A stretch of 64,000 nucleotides of DNA from Klebsormidium nitens (Eukaryota > Streptophyta > Klebsormidiophyceae > Klebsormidiales > Klebsormidiaceae): the NCBI GenBank assembly GCA_000708835.1, contig DF237297.1:34724-98723 (forward strand). Reading direction: 5' to 3'. Every line of letters starts with the position of its first letter. Position 1 is the first letter of the stretch. Below the pieces are notes generated by a model. That model ran no database searches. It was not told the DNA's origin and saw nothing but the letters and a program-made list of their open reading frames with translations. A program made the translations under genes and the position numbers. Positions 52,593 to 64,000 of this stretch are shown piece by piece.

Positions 52593-55532
52593 ATGTTCGT
52601 GGTTACCAGCCTCGGGGCGTGCGCCGCATCATGTGCCGCGACTTGTGCGTGCGCAGCATGCAGAGGCGTGGCCGGCGGCATCAGCCGCAGGAGCGCACGT
52701 CTGGCGTACTGCGGCATCTTTTTGATGACCATGCTACTGGCATGGTTGCTGCGGGACTTTGCGGAGCCACTGCTCGACCATATTCCCTGTGAGTTTGCGA
52801 GTACCGGTTGCCGATGCTGGCGCGTCAGGACCGGGCGCAGTCCCGTCCATCCTTTCTGTGTTTGGAAAGTGCTTCCGGGTGATAAGTGAACAGGTCAGAG
52901 GTGGCCAGATGCTAGAGAGCAGCCTCGCAAGGTTGAAGTTGGGGAGTGCACGGTCACGTGATCAAGACGCTGTTTTAGTCTTTGCCCTGGTTTTGTTTTT
53001 GTAGAACACTCGCAACCCTAAAGCCGGAACTGCACGTCACGAGTTGCAGCGCTCTTTCATCTACACAACAGACATGGGGGGCTTCGAAAGTACAACTCAG
53101 CTTTAGGTTTCCATCTTACTGGAAAGTACATTGGAAGGTCGTAGTAAGGACAAAAAGCTGAAAAAGCTCAAATGCTAGACATAGAACTGTCAACTTTGTT
53201 TCACCAGTTCAACTTTGGTTCCTTGCACGCAAGATGTAGGTATGTAATCTAACAACTATTCTTTTCAAATACTTGCAACTTAACCTGCAACCAATGTTTT
53301 TGGCAGGGATCCATGCAATTGGGCTGAAACCTAGCAAAGAATGGTACGGCACGCAAGCTGTACTCCGCGTCAGCTTTGGCAGCTTCGTAAGTCGCCTTCC
53401 CTAAACCCTTCCATTTGAGAATCTGCAGACACCTCTACGTCAAAGGGTCCTCTTGAGCTGGTGTAGCTTATGTAGGAGCCTCCGTGCGGGGCTGGCACAT
53501 GGAAGAAGACTGCGTAGCCTGTTTAGCCCTTCAAAAAATGGTTGTGAGGAGTGCAGAAAATCGGTCTGCGGGTCTCAGCTGACTACTCGTGCACATGGGC
53601 CCCAGTTGGCTAGCTGTTGCTGAGAGGCGGTGCCGCCGGTGCCCTGACCCGTGTATGCGGCTCCTCCGGCTGCAGGCGTTCTTCACCCTGTTTGCCCTGG
53701 TCCTGATTGGCGTGAAGGACCAGCGTGAGCAGCGCGACGGCTGGCACCACGGCGGCTGGATGCTCAAGCTCTGCCTCTGGGGCCTGCTCATCCTGCTGGC
53801 CTTCCTCGCACCAAACGGCCTCATTGGGGCGTATGGTGAGACATAGCAGCATGCTCGAGGCCCTCTCTTCCCCAGCCTCCCTGCCAGCATGCGCAGCTGG
53901 CGAGCGTTGAAACACACAACCAAAAACTTATTCTGCTTTCGCAGGCTGGGACGTTCAGGTCTTCTTGATTGATTGGCACTATTTGTAAGTTGTGATCGAG
54001 CTGGCGGATTCGTATATGGCATTCCTTGGCGACGAGCATCTAGGCATCGACCCTGACACTGTTTTCGCTGCCGCGTTGTGCAGGCCAGGTGGCACGCTTT
54101 GGGTCGGGTCTCTTCTTGCTGGTGCAGGTCGTCATCCTCCTCGACTTTTCTCACTCGTGGAACGCGGCCTGGGTCGAGAAGGACGAGCAAAAGTGGTGAG
54201 CCTTCCTCGAGCTGGCCTCAGGTCTGCTGCACAAGCCAGCTGGTACTGCTATCGTCCTTGTTGCAGCCCTCGAGGAACAGAAGAGCGAGCCTGGGAGCCG
54301 TTTGTAAGAGTAAGCCGTTCCTCCCCATCTTGGTCGCAGATTGATGCAGAAGCGTCATTGAGGTGATGCTGAACGTCCATGCTGGGCCCGTTTTGTGGTC
54401 CCGAGCGCCCAGCTGACTCGACACGCCTGCTGTCCGTGTGCCCAGGTACCTGGCCCTGCTGGGCGTGTCGCTCTTCTGCTTCCTGCTGGCGCTCACCATG
54501 GCGGGCCTGCTGCTGCACTGGTTCCTCCCCGCGGGCGAGGACTGCCAGCTCAACCTGTTCTTCATCACCTTCTCGCTGCTCCTCGTGGCCGGCTTCACCG
54601 CCGCCTCGCTACACCCCGCCGTCAACGGCAGTCTGCTCCCCAGCTCCATCCTGGCCGTCTACTCCATGTACCTCTGCTACAGCGCCCTCGCCAGCGAGCC
54701 GCGCGCCTACGCCTGCAACGGCCTCGCCAAGCACCTCAACGCCGTCTCCGCCGGCACCCTGGCCAGCGGCATGCTGCTCACGCTGCTCTCCGTCGTTTAC
54801 TCGGCGGTGCGGGCCGGTTCTTCCAGCGGCACCTTCCTCTCGCCGCCTGGCTCCCCGCGCGGGTCCTCCCGGGAGCCCATGCTGCCCACCACGGCAGAGG
54901 GCAAGCACGGCCGCGCGGATCCAATCGACGAGGTGTCGGAGAGTGACGATGATGACGCACCCATGATGCGGCGGGGCAAGTCGACAGGGGGTCGCCCCAA
55001 GCCTGTGCGCTATGTGTACAGCTTCTTCCACGTCATCTTCGCGCTGGCGTCCATGTACAGGTGAGATTCGGACGGATGGCAGCGTCTGGGGTGCTGGTCA
55101 CTGGAGTTAAGGAGCTGGCCATGAAGGGCAGCAGGAGCAACAGCTTATCGCAATCTACGACCAGAGACGGTCACCTTGGTCCACTGCTCAGGCGTGTGTC
55201 CAAAAACTGATCGGCAGCCTTGGTTGCTGGTATCTGCGCTATGATGCTTCATGCATTCGTGCTTGTCAAGGTGCAACTGGGACCGTCTTTGATGACTCAA
55301 GACTCCACAAGGGAAGCTGGCTGTGGTTGCCCTTTTTGTAATTCTTGTCCACATCGTCTGCAGTGCCATGCTTTTGACGGGCTGGGGCTCCGCCGGCATT
55401 GAGGGCAAGGACATCATCGACGTAGGATGGCCGTCCGTTTGGGTCAAGATCGTGTCTCAATGGGTGACAGCAGCACTCTACATCTGGACCATGGTGGCGC
55501 CAATCATATTCCCCGACAGGGACTTCTCGTAG
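52593..55532 (+). CDS. SERINC: Serine incorporator (Serinc/TMS1) membrane protein
   Basis: Six exons (52593-52788, 53307-53386, 53676-53835, 54084-54195, 54446-55060 and 55364-55532; 1,332 nt) encode 443 residues. The N-terminus has the family's cysteine-rich stretch (CAATCACAACRG) followed by RRSARLAYCGIFLMTMLLAW. Later hallmarks are KEWYGTQAVLRVSFGSF, WHHGGWMLKLCLWGLL, VVILLDFSHSWNAAWVEKDE, HWFLPAGEDCQLNLFFITFS and the C-terminal SAMLLTGWGS with DVGWPSVWVKIVSQW. About ten or eleven membrane helices are expected. A cytosolic loop of about 55 residues is acidic (SESDDDDAP). Serinc proteins were described as aiding incorporation of serine into membrane lipids and are now viewed as lipid transporters or scramblases. 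An unused acceptor-like site near 53945 precedes exon 4. Confidence 0.93.
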
Positions 55533-57807
55533 GTAAGAAGTATGATTAGCAGCCTTCAAAATGTATAAACATAGCAGAACGAGCCGAAGAATCGATGTTT
55601 TTTATTGGCAATCGACCCTTTTTTGTAACATTCGAACATGGTCAGAGGGTCTGCCAAACATTTAGAGTACAACTGCAGTCTTGACCAGTATAGACAGGCA
55701 GGCTATAGTCCGAATTACTGTTCCTAGTGTCTGTGGATCCCCGTCACGTTGTATTTTGAGGACTCATACCTCACATTATCGTTGCCAGGCGGCCAGCCAA
55801 AGGTTGCCAGGCGGTGGCAATGGCCTCCCGATTTGTGCAGCCCAATCTAACTTTTTTGAAGTCACATCTTCGTGAGTAGCTGTATATATGCAGTGGGATG
55901 AAAATGAATCCACTGACATCTCAGAGTCGGCTCTGAGCTAGTCGGACCATTTGTCCGAGCTGCCTCGCATCATGCATTCACATTTTCAATTCTCAAAACT
56001 ACACATACGGTTCATATACAAAAGAATTACCTTTGATCCGGATGCAACAAGTTCATATCAGTATAGCTCATGGTTAGGCCCCCGCCCGTGACGCCCGTCA
56101 AGTCAAGCCTCGTATACTAGATCATTCGTGACTGCACACATGTATATATAGAGGCTATACGATCGGACCGTCCTATAGCTGGCACGTCAAATGCAGTCGG
56201 CCTCGAAGCTCACTGAGTCAGTGCCAGCCACATGTCACATGGCATGCAGCTTGGCGCAGCTAGCCTGCCATGGCGCAGGGCGGGCGGCCGCATATGGGTA
56301 TATGCCAATCATGATGCAAGATCGCGCCTATATATACTAGTGAGCGCTAGCAGGGCCTCCGGCCTCTGAACATGTGCAATAGCCAGCTGCGCGCCGGGAA
56401 CGGTATAGTATATATATAGCTGCGCATTATAAATCATTAGTATGCATGCGCATGACACACTGAAGTGCGCGCCGCCCGCGCACTGCGCGGCATCATGTGG
56501 ATTGTTACGGTAGTGGTACAGGCTATATAACGTGGCCGCGCGGCGCGTGCAACTTAACTATGAACGTATTGGTGATCTCGAATCGCGATCAGACGTCGCC
56601 GCGCCCTCGCACTAAGCTAGCTGGCTCTACTGGTGCATCATACACTAAAACTTCACATTCATTGAATTTTAGAATTGGGCCATGCACTGAACGTGCGCGT
56701 TCGCGACCGTACACAAGCAACCTGCGATTTCTTTTTTGTTCGCGGTAGATTCTTCGTTATCTGTTTGAGTCGAGCGCGGCGGTGAATTTTCGAATTACCG
56801 CCGGCGAGTCGTACGGCGGTTTTGGGTTCAGTGTAAAAATTCGGGACTTAGCCGTTTTCGGAGGTCAAAATCGCCCGGACACGGGGCAAAAGTCAAAATC
56901 TGGCCGAAAAGCTGCCATAAGTCGGTCGAAAAAAATATTTGGACCAAACCCTCCGGTCAATCTCTTGTATACGCCCTCCCCATGAACTCCAACATTTTAC
57001 ATCTTCCTATTTGACTCACATTTGATACCGACCATGTCAAATATGATCGTAAATATCAGAAAATGGCGATTCTGCGGGTAAAAATCGCCGTGAGTACAGG
57101 CATACGCGACTCGGCGCGAAACTACCTATCGCGCACGGATTTTCCAACTTTTTGCCTCTAGACTCGCGGGTTCAGGTTGCTTGTGTATCGAATTGTGGCC
57201 CACAGATCAGTTTCGCATCGGATAGAAGTTGGAATGATCGGACCGCCGCCGGTGGTCGCTTGTATGTTAGATGCTCATTCAATTATTTTACTGCATCGGG
57301 GATAGTTGAAAGAAAACCACTCGTTTGCATCAAGCAATGATCGCCACGCTGCCGCCAAAGTGCGCGTTCAAGTTATCATCTAGTATACGTATATATTATC
57401 AGTGGTCAGTCGACCCAGCCGGGCATGGTTAGTCATTTCTCAATTGCCATGCAGTTACTGCTGCTCGGGTACGTCCCTGCACGCTACTTGTTGGCAGCGA
57501 ATCGTTTCCCATTCCCAATCCAAGGACATTCTTAAGTCCGTTGAAAGTACTGTCGATCTCACTTCGAGAATCAATTTGCATAATTCAAGACCCATTCCAG
57601 CGTGATCCATAAGTCACAGATTGTATGTCAAACAATCTCTTCCAATCATCCAGCTAGATCAGGCACGTGCTCTTCATAACACGAATAGCCTCACATCCCT
57701 GACAATATTTGCAAGGTCTGTTTGGTGCAAACAATGCCCACTGTTCTGAGGGCAGGTTACGAGAAAAGTTCTGGCAGGTACGGAATCTGATCGATCAGGC
57801 CCTTTTG
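55533..57807. other. Convergent intergenic region with a long palindrome-rich block
   Basis: This spacer lies between the 3' ends of Serinc and Aha1. From about 55880 to 56650 it is packed with TATATA, CATGCATG, GCGCGC, AGCT and CTAG words. The part 56740-57350 is AT-rich with short frames and no motif. No gene is supported. Confidence 0.6.
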
Positions 57808-59921
57808 TCAAGCGCCGTAGCCGAATACCACACGGATCTGCAAGCAACAGAACGATGGTACGTTTTGTTGATCAGATAGCCCCTCATAACAGCATTGATC
57901 AGACTAATACACGCAAGGGTCATGCAATGTCCCCAAATGTCGACTGTGCCAAGCTCGGACATGATACTACAATAAACCTACACAGAAATCCTGTGTGTGA
58001 AGCCGTTGCCACCAGACAGGTCTTGCACCTGCCCCCATGGCTCGTTGGGGTCAGAATGGGTCATCTGAGAGGAAGACCAAGTCCAGGCACGCACCTTTTG
58101 GAAGATGAGCTCCCGCCACCCGTGCTCCGCAGTTTCCACGATCCCGCCGTTGCCGTACCTGGGCACAGGGGTATAGAAACAGGTGATTTGAAGCTCTCAT
58201 CTGGCTCGAAGCACTCTTTCCAGTCGAGCAGTTACGAAGGTACCGGTGGCCATGAAGAGGGGGCCTCCCAACACTCCGCGCAGCACCTGTGCAATGAGTC
58301 AGACCAACGTATTCACAAGCTAGCGAGCGTCTGCATAGAGGCCATGGCCTCTGCCCGTGTGAAGCCTGTCCGCCTCTCCCTTCTTACCTGTCCTCGTCCG
58401 GGATGTCCGTTTGGCTCAGCTTCACGAGGGTGGTGCCCTCCTCCGGCTCCTCCAGCGTGAGGCACACCTGCACACACGCTCCCCCCACACCTCAGCGCGA
58501 ATGCCGCCGGCAGCCTCATTGAGTGTACCGCAGCCCTAGGAGACACGGGCTCAGATTTGTCGTGCATTTCGTGGAAGAATGTACTGGCAACCACCAACCA
58601 GGAGAGTGTCTGGATCCTGATCAGCTCGCGCCTGCCCTGGCAGCCGTGTGCCGTTGGCTCACCGTGGAGTAGACGCCGTCGGGCCAGTTACTGAAGCGCC
58701 ACTTTTGGATGATCAGCTCATACGGCACCACGTCTTGGACCACGCCCGTCACTGCCCCGTCAAAGAGCGAAAACGCGCGACCCTTTTCCGCTGCGATGCT
58801 GGCATTACTCTGTGTGAAAGCCTTCACACGCCGCTCGTCCAGCAGTGCCTCGAACACGTCGCGCGCCCGGCAATAGAACTTTTGCGTCATCTTGATGCTC
58901 TTGGTCCCCGCCTTGCCGCCCTTCTGCTCTGACCCTTTTTCGGCCTCCCCCTTGCTGCTAGCCCCGCTGTTGGAGACTCCAGCACTTGACGCCGATGGCT
59001 TGGCTGACGTTGCAGCTGGCACGGTCCCTTTCACCTCATCCTTGGCTGCTCCCCCTGCTGCGAACTCCTTCACAAACATTCTCAGCGCCTCAGCAATGAG
59101 CGGCCGCCCCTTGCTGACCACGGCGTCGCGCAGCCGCGTCCCCGCTGGCCCCGCCCCCTCCGCCACACTGACTTTGATCTCGGGGTCCTCATCCGCGTTC
59201 TCGTCCGCCAGATACGGGATGACAATGGCCCCGCGCGCACGCGCCACCGCGGCGCCCTCCCCATCGCGCACTTCACCCTCCCAGGCCAGCTTGACGGTCA
59301 GCTCGTAGCCAGGGATCATCTTGCCCTTCCGGATGTTGATGTACTGCGCAGCGCACTGCAGGTCAGCGCAGCAGCCACCAGCAGTGCAGACGGTGAAAGA
59401 AGCAATGATGCAGAGGGCAGAACAATGAGGCCAAGAGAGCGCCCGTCTAACCTTCCACAGCCAAGCAAAGTTGTTGTCCAATACGGGCGGGCGGCAGGTG
59501 CGGGCTCACCGCATCCCCTTTACAGGAGTCGAGGGTGGTGGTCTTGGCCCAGCAGCCGCCCTCCCCCTGCAGCATCTGAATGCCGCTCAGCAGCTCGCCC
59601 AGCCGCCGCTGCGACCACGGCAGGCAGTCCTTCTCCGTCCACTGGCAACACAGGCACACGGCAGTGAGACGCAGCGGAGAGCCACATTGCCTACTCATCA
59701 AACAATGAACTTGCACCAGGCACACATTGCAAGCAGATACTGTTCCACTCATCTACTCCTGGGACCAAATTGCGAGAACCAACAGCCCGCAAGCGATTAT
59801 TAGAAAGAAGTCGCATAATCTGAATGTTTGAAGGGCCACTCACATGATAGTTGTTCACATTTCTCCCATCCTGTCGCTCGCTGACAATCCATCGCTTATC
59901 TCCTTCCCCCATTTTAGCCAT
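57808..59921 (-). CDS. AHSA1: Aha1, activator of Hsp90 ATPase
   Basis: Six exons (59844-59921, 59510-59641, 58663-59343, 58388-58467, 58095-58158 and 57808-57837; 1,065 nt) encode 354 residues. The N-terminal Aha1_N domain contains the family's Hsp90-stimulating NxNNWHW region as NVNNYHW, followed by TEKDCLPWSQ and YELTVKLAWEGE. A low-complexity linker of about 50 residues, rich in Ala, Ser, Gly and Lys, leads to the C-terminal AHSA1 (START-like) domain: FYCRARDVFEALLDERRVKA, RFSNWPDGVYST, LTLEEPEEGTTLVKLSQTDI, EHGWRELIFQKIRVVFGYG. The tiny last exon adds only nine residues, IRVVFGYGA, matching the conserved end of plant Aha1. The protein binds the Hsp90 middle domain and speeds its ATPase cycle. 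The start at 59921 was chosen because MAKMGEGDKRWIV matches the family N-terminus. Confidence 0.93.
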
Positions 59922-60509
59922 TGTTGCTGCTGATTTCAAGGCGCCTCCCGTGATACAAATGCGAAGAATGTGATATTAAAGGCCAGCACTGCGGATCTCA
60001 ACCACCACCACCAATGTGAACAGTGAAGCTGTCCATTCAATTTCAAGAGAACATTCGAGAAAATTGAAGGACATCATACATGGATTTGCCACTGATCTTA
60101 GGGTTTGGTTTCTGACCTTACAGGCCAAGTGAAGGTAGTTGTTCAACGTTCGACATACAACGTTCGAAAGAGGTGCAGGAATGCTATGAGTGCCTCGTCG
60201 ATACATACCCTGTCGAAATTAGGTTACGTATTGGTGGAAGCGCTCAGCTTTAAACCGTCCACCGGCAGTTTCCGCACATGTTTGAATTTCAAATTTGTTT
60301 GGCCAGCCTGCTGCCTAGGCTTGCCTGACCTGAAGTTCCATCTTCCAATTTCCAAAGCAGATTCAGGGGCGCAGTTGAGCAATGCCTATAGCGAGCCATA
60401 CCTACTAGGTACTGATTCATGTAGAATAGCATTTATAGCTGCCTCTCATCTCTCGTCTCTGTTCCTGCTGGACCGCTGATTGCATTCTGTTGCTGTCTGC
60501 GGCGCTGGC
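59922..60509. promoter_or_regulatory. Candidate bidirectional promoter between AHSA1 and the rhodanese gene
   Basis: Only 588 bp separate the two outward-facing start codons, so both promoters must lie here if both models start correctly. A repeated word CAACGTTCGA/CAACGTTCGAA occurs near 60142-60166. No TATA box can be assigned with confidence. Confidence 0.45.
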
Positions 60510-62936
60510 ATGGCGCGCGGTGCGGACCGCGATGAGGACGAGGAGGAGGAAGAGAAGGATGGGGGCACTGCGTGGGGCAGCATCTTCAGCATCCAGAACG
60601 TGGGCGGCAACCTGTTCACCGTGCTGCAGCTGGCGCTCATGACGTGGGGCATACGGGAGGTCAGTCGCACCCTGCAGCACGACAATGCAAGCGGGCAAGG
60701 CCAGGGGACGGCAGATCTCAACGTTGTTTCTTGGGCCTCTTTGTGCTGATCATATCGAGCTCATCAGCTGGAGCGTTGGGACGGACAGCAGTTCTCAAGC
60801 ATGGGTGCAACCAAAGACAGAGAAACTGCATTGAGTGCGTCAGAGATTTTTATCTTTGGATGTGGTCTGATTAGAAAAAGCTCAGAATCAAAAGTGGCAG
60901 TTGGCAATTAGAATAGCACAGAATAAGCATGAGCATCAGGGTGCATCGGGAGAGTGATTGATGCAGGCAGCTCACCGCTGGCCTTATGATGCATATCATG
61001 CCCCTGTAGAGGGGTAATTTCTCTGCGTGTCTGCTTGGCTTTCCTCTTCCGTCCAGATAAGGGAGCTGCACAACATAGAGCTCTAAGATGGACTCCTTGC
61101 GGCAACTTGCGGGGTCTCTGATGACTGGGCCCTTAAAAAGGCCATCTTTCTACCTGATGCACTAACCTCAGCATGGGTTCGCATGCGGGTAATCATCAAG
61201 GAAAGCTCTGTGCTTTTGTCCTCCCCCCCTCCTAGCCCCCCATCCCCCCCCTCGCTGGTCACCGGCTTGGGACCCCTGTTGTCGTGTGCAGCTGCGGCGT
61301 GCCTGGGCCGCCCACTCTGCTGCCAAGGCGCGTGCTGCCAGCTTTGCTCAGGGCAGCGCAGCTCCCGCCTTTGCGGGCATCAGCGCTGCGGCGCTGCGCC
61401 TGCTGGTGGACACTCAGCCGCTGCCGTACGCCATCATTGATTGCCGCCCGCGCGAGGAGGCGCGCGCCAGCCCCGCCCCCTTCAAGGACGTGCTAGTCAT
61501 TCCGGGTGAGCACGCCGGCGCGCGGCCTGCCACAGCGCAGCAGCCTGGAGAGAGCTCATCTGATGTTGGGGCCAGCAAATGTGTGCATTCTTTACTTGAA
61601 TACCGGTCGGAGTCCCAAGTACAGATCTCGCTTGCCTCCCGGCACTGTCAATGTTGGGGCTCCCGCACTTGGTCTGGTCTGGTCTGGACTCAAGTCCCAC
61701 TGATCTCTCGTTCGCCCCCTTCTTCTCTCTACAGAGCCGGAGCTACGATTCGCCCTGCAGCTCCCCCCACCCGCCTGGGAGGCCCGCTACGGCCCCGCCC
61801 CTCTTCCCGACCGCCGCAAGGCCGTGGTGTTCCTGTCCGCCAATGGGCGCCGCTCAGCGCAGGCGGCTGCGAGCGCGGCGTCGGTGGGGTACAGCCGCTG
61901 CCTGGTGCTGCAGGGGGGCCTGGCCGCGTACATGAGCGAGGCCAAGAGCGAGCGCCGCCCCGCGCGCTGCCTCAGCCGCCACGCGGTGGCGCTGCTCCTG
62001 CAAGGCCAGGCGCGCCCAGTGGCCAACGGGGGGGACGGCCACGCGGAGGCGGGCCACGCAGCAGCGGGGGGATGCGCGGAGAGGGGGGGGCAGCCCCCGG
62101 TGGTGGTGGTGGACCTGCGGCGGCACGACGAGCGCGCGCTGTATGGGGCCATACAAGGGTCGGTGCACATCCCAGGTGAGGAACAGGAGGGAGGGTAAGA
62201 GACGCGACGAGAAAATACGAGGGGGGAGCTGCAAGCGGGCTGCTGTTGTCAGGTGATGATGCAGCCATGGCCCCACCCTGTTGCAGCGTTGTCTTGGTAT
62301 GATTGGCCACCTGCTCGTTCTTCATGAGGTACGAGGCTCATCCGTTTGCCCATTCTTCCCCACTTTGTGCCCATAAAGTCACCCACGCGACGCTGGCCTG
62401 ACTTGCGTTGGTGTCGCGGTGTGGCAGTGGACCAGTGGGCGCGTGCGCTGGCGCTGGACGGCGAGGCGTGGGAGGCGGTGTACCACTGCCCCAAGCTGGG
62501 CCGCGACGCCCTGCTCGTGCTGGCCTGCCGCACCGAGCGCCGCTCCACGTGGGCCGCGCAGGTCGCGCACGACTGCGGGCTGCGCCGCGTCTTCGTGCTC
62601 AGCGGGGGGACCAACGGCTGGCGCTTCGACCCCCAGGTCGAGGTCTACGACGGCTACAAGGAGGTGAGCGCCACCGGCCCTGTTGACGGAAGGGCTGCAC
62701 CCAGCGGGGCAGGGGAACGGCCGCGACAGGGGCGGGCGGAATTGTCCAGTTTGCACAGTCAGTTTGTGTTTGCCAAAGGTGGACTGCTTGTCTCATGCAT
62801 CCTTTCTCTGGTGCTAATAGAGGAAAGTGCGCGGCTGCAGGGGTCGGCCCCACCGGCTCCCGTCCCTTTTGAGGTGGAGAAAGTGGACGAGGAGGCAGCC
62901 ACCAAAGAGCTGCGAGACTTAGGACTGCTCAGGTAA
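60510..62936 (+). CDS. Double rhodanese-domain protein, second domain with catalytic cysteine
   Basis: Five exons (60510-60659, 61292-61505, 61735-62175, 62428-62663 and 62823-62936; 1,155 nt) encode 384 residues. The start is very acidic (DRDEDEEEEEK) and is followed by a hydrophobic stretch VGGNLFTVLQLALMTWGI that could be a membrane anchor. The first rhodanese-like domain includes LPYAIIDCRPREEA and VVFLSANGRRS, with serine or alanine where the catalytic cysteine should be, so it is probably inactive. The second has VVVDLRRHDE, GSVHIPVDQW and VLACRTERRSTW, where CRTERR fits the six-residue active loop, then VLSGGTNGW. The C-terminal exon is acidic, ending KELRDLGLLR. It may be a sulfurtransferase or redox protein; the partner is unknown. 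The acceptor of the last exon is the least certain junction. Confidence 0.8.
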
Positions 62937-64000
62937 TTAGACAGACGGACATATAGGAACTGACGGTTTGGCAATTTGGACGTTTCATGTAGACTCTAAA
63001 GCAAGAAGTGCGCTGGTTATATCTGAACGGTCGGACTTGGAAAGGCGACGGTGTTCGAACCACTAGGATCCAACTATGGTGTACATGTGAGAAGTCTGAA
63101 CAAGGCAGCTTAGATGTAACGCTTCACTGGAGATATTTGGGGCCGGTTAGTGAGGATATTCCATCATTGTAGATCATACGGTGCTTGTAAAGGGGCATCC
63201 TAGCTTGAGCTCAAGTCTTCAAAGATCAAGAAGGGACTCTACTTCAATCTGCAACGTGTACTCGAAGCTTGATTTTTGAATGCCTCGAGCTAGCGCTTTT
63301 GGATTAGACCTTGACAGTTTGACCTTAAGGGCAACTTGAATTTTACTGATGTTATTTTGCTGCATGATCGATTATATATTTATATGCATATCTTGCATGC
63401 AGTGAGGCGGATGAATCCCGAGTACATTGATTTGCGCCCCGCAGTGTTATTGGAATTCGGTACCGTACACTGAGGTCGGCCTACTACACATAGCGATCAA
63501 ATGTATATCGAATTCCAATCCGATCTACATGCATGCACTGCGGCGAACTGGCCGCGCCGGCCTACATACAATTACAGTGGGCGGCCGATTTACCAGCTGA
63601 GCGGTGTGCATATTCAATTGGGTCCGATCACACGGCCGTTTGCATGACAGTTTGAAATATCATGTGTATATAAAGTCGGCGGATCGATCATGACGCATAT
63701 ACTCAATCTGTAAACCTAGCTAGGTTTACAGCTAGCTAGGTCAATATATGCTAGCTACCTAGGCTCGTAACAGATCGAACAAATAAGGATCGATATGCAT
63801 GTGCAGAAAAACTTAAAAGCTAGAAAGCTAGAAAGCTAGAGACCATGCACAAAATTACATGCACGCGGGAATGCGTCAATGACTGTCAGCAGTGAGCTAG
63901 ACCGTCTAAATTAAACGATTAAATAATTAATTAAATGATTAAGTGATTATAATTGTTAATTGTTAATTGTTTATTAACGTCGGTTCGGAGCCATGACATG
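62937..64000. other. Intergenic region with palindrome-rich AT block
   Basis: There is no gene after the rhodanese stop codon. From about 63360 on, the sequence is AT-rich with many CTAG, AGCT, TGCA and GATC words. Short tandem units of GAAAGCTA occur near 63812-63842, and repeated TTAATTGTTAAT words lie near the right edge. Confidence 0.6.
63708..63731. repeat. 24-bp perfect palindrome
   Basis: The half-site CTGTAAACCTAG is followed directly by its exact reverse complement with no spacer. It could form a cruciform, bind a dimeric factor, or simply reflect the palindrome-rich composition of the block around it. Confidence 0.9.

Noticed and set aside
53946-53993. A separate small Serinc exon starting at 53946
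   Set aside because: Skipping it gives the conserved YG-x-V-x-RFG junction in frame, while including it does not.
63045-63070. GTTCGAACC as the T-arm of a tRNA
   Set aside because: No matching anticodon arm, D-arm or acceptor stem could be found around it.

Overview
This is a nuclear window from a eukaryote, most probably a streptophyte (plant-lineage) green alga. The genes carry many short GT-AG introns. Exons are GC-rich and the DNA between genes is AT-rich. The set of families points to the plant lineage: a ubiquitin-RUB fusion, an IDM1/ROS4-type PHD-GNAT protein, a plant-type Aurora kinase, a plant-type TEN1 and a plant Asp/Glu-racemase-like protein. A charophyte such as Klebsormidium would fit, but that name is an inference. 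Exon borders were placed by hand from frame, splice sites and family similarity. Nearly all of the recognised gene models close exactly in frame.

Layout from left to right: an unidentified small helical membrane-linked protein (about 0.4-3.8 kb, +); TEN1, a CST telomere-complex subunit (4.7-5.6 kb, -); a PIF/Harbinger-like MITE (5.96-6.47 kb) in the spacer between TEN1 and its divergent neighbour; a 16-exon IDM1-like chromatin gene of about 2,400 codons (7.1-19.5 kb, +); a single-exon F-box protein (20.7-22.1 kb, -); a 281-bp terminal-inverted-repeat element made largely of GTCGCG arrays (24.0-24.3 kb); a ubiquitin-RUB/NEDD8 fusion (25.9-27.4 kb, -); RNase H2 subunit C (28.4-29.6 kb, +); EMC8/9 (30.8-33.0 kb, -); an Asp/Glu racemase-family protein (34.2-37.1 kb, +); an unidentified coiled-coil gene (40.1-42 kb, -) divergent from AP endonuclease 2 (42.5-47.2 kb, +); Aurora kinase (48.2-51.0 kb, -); Serinc/TMS (52.6-55.5 kb, +); Aha1, the Hsp90 co-chaperone (57.8-59.9 kb, -); and a double-rhodanese protein (60.5-62.9 kb, +).

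There is no operon logic. Genes are arranged largely as divergent and convergent pairs. Several products act in genome maintenance or chromatin (TEN1, IDM1-like, RNase H2C, APE2, Aurora), which may be chance. The most unusual features are the two transposon-like elements, the partial copies of exon ends inside introns of the IDM1-like gene, the long fused AT-hook tail of that gene, the large insertion in the APE2 catalytic domain, the racemase-like protein with neither catalytic cysteine, and recurring AT-rich blocks full of short palindromes between genes.
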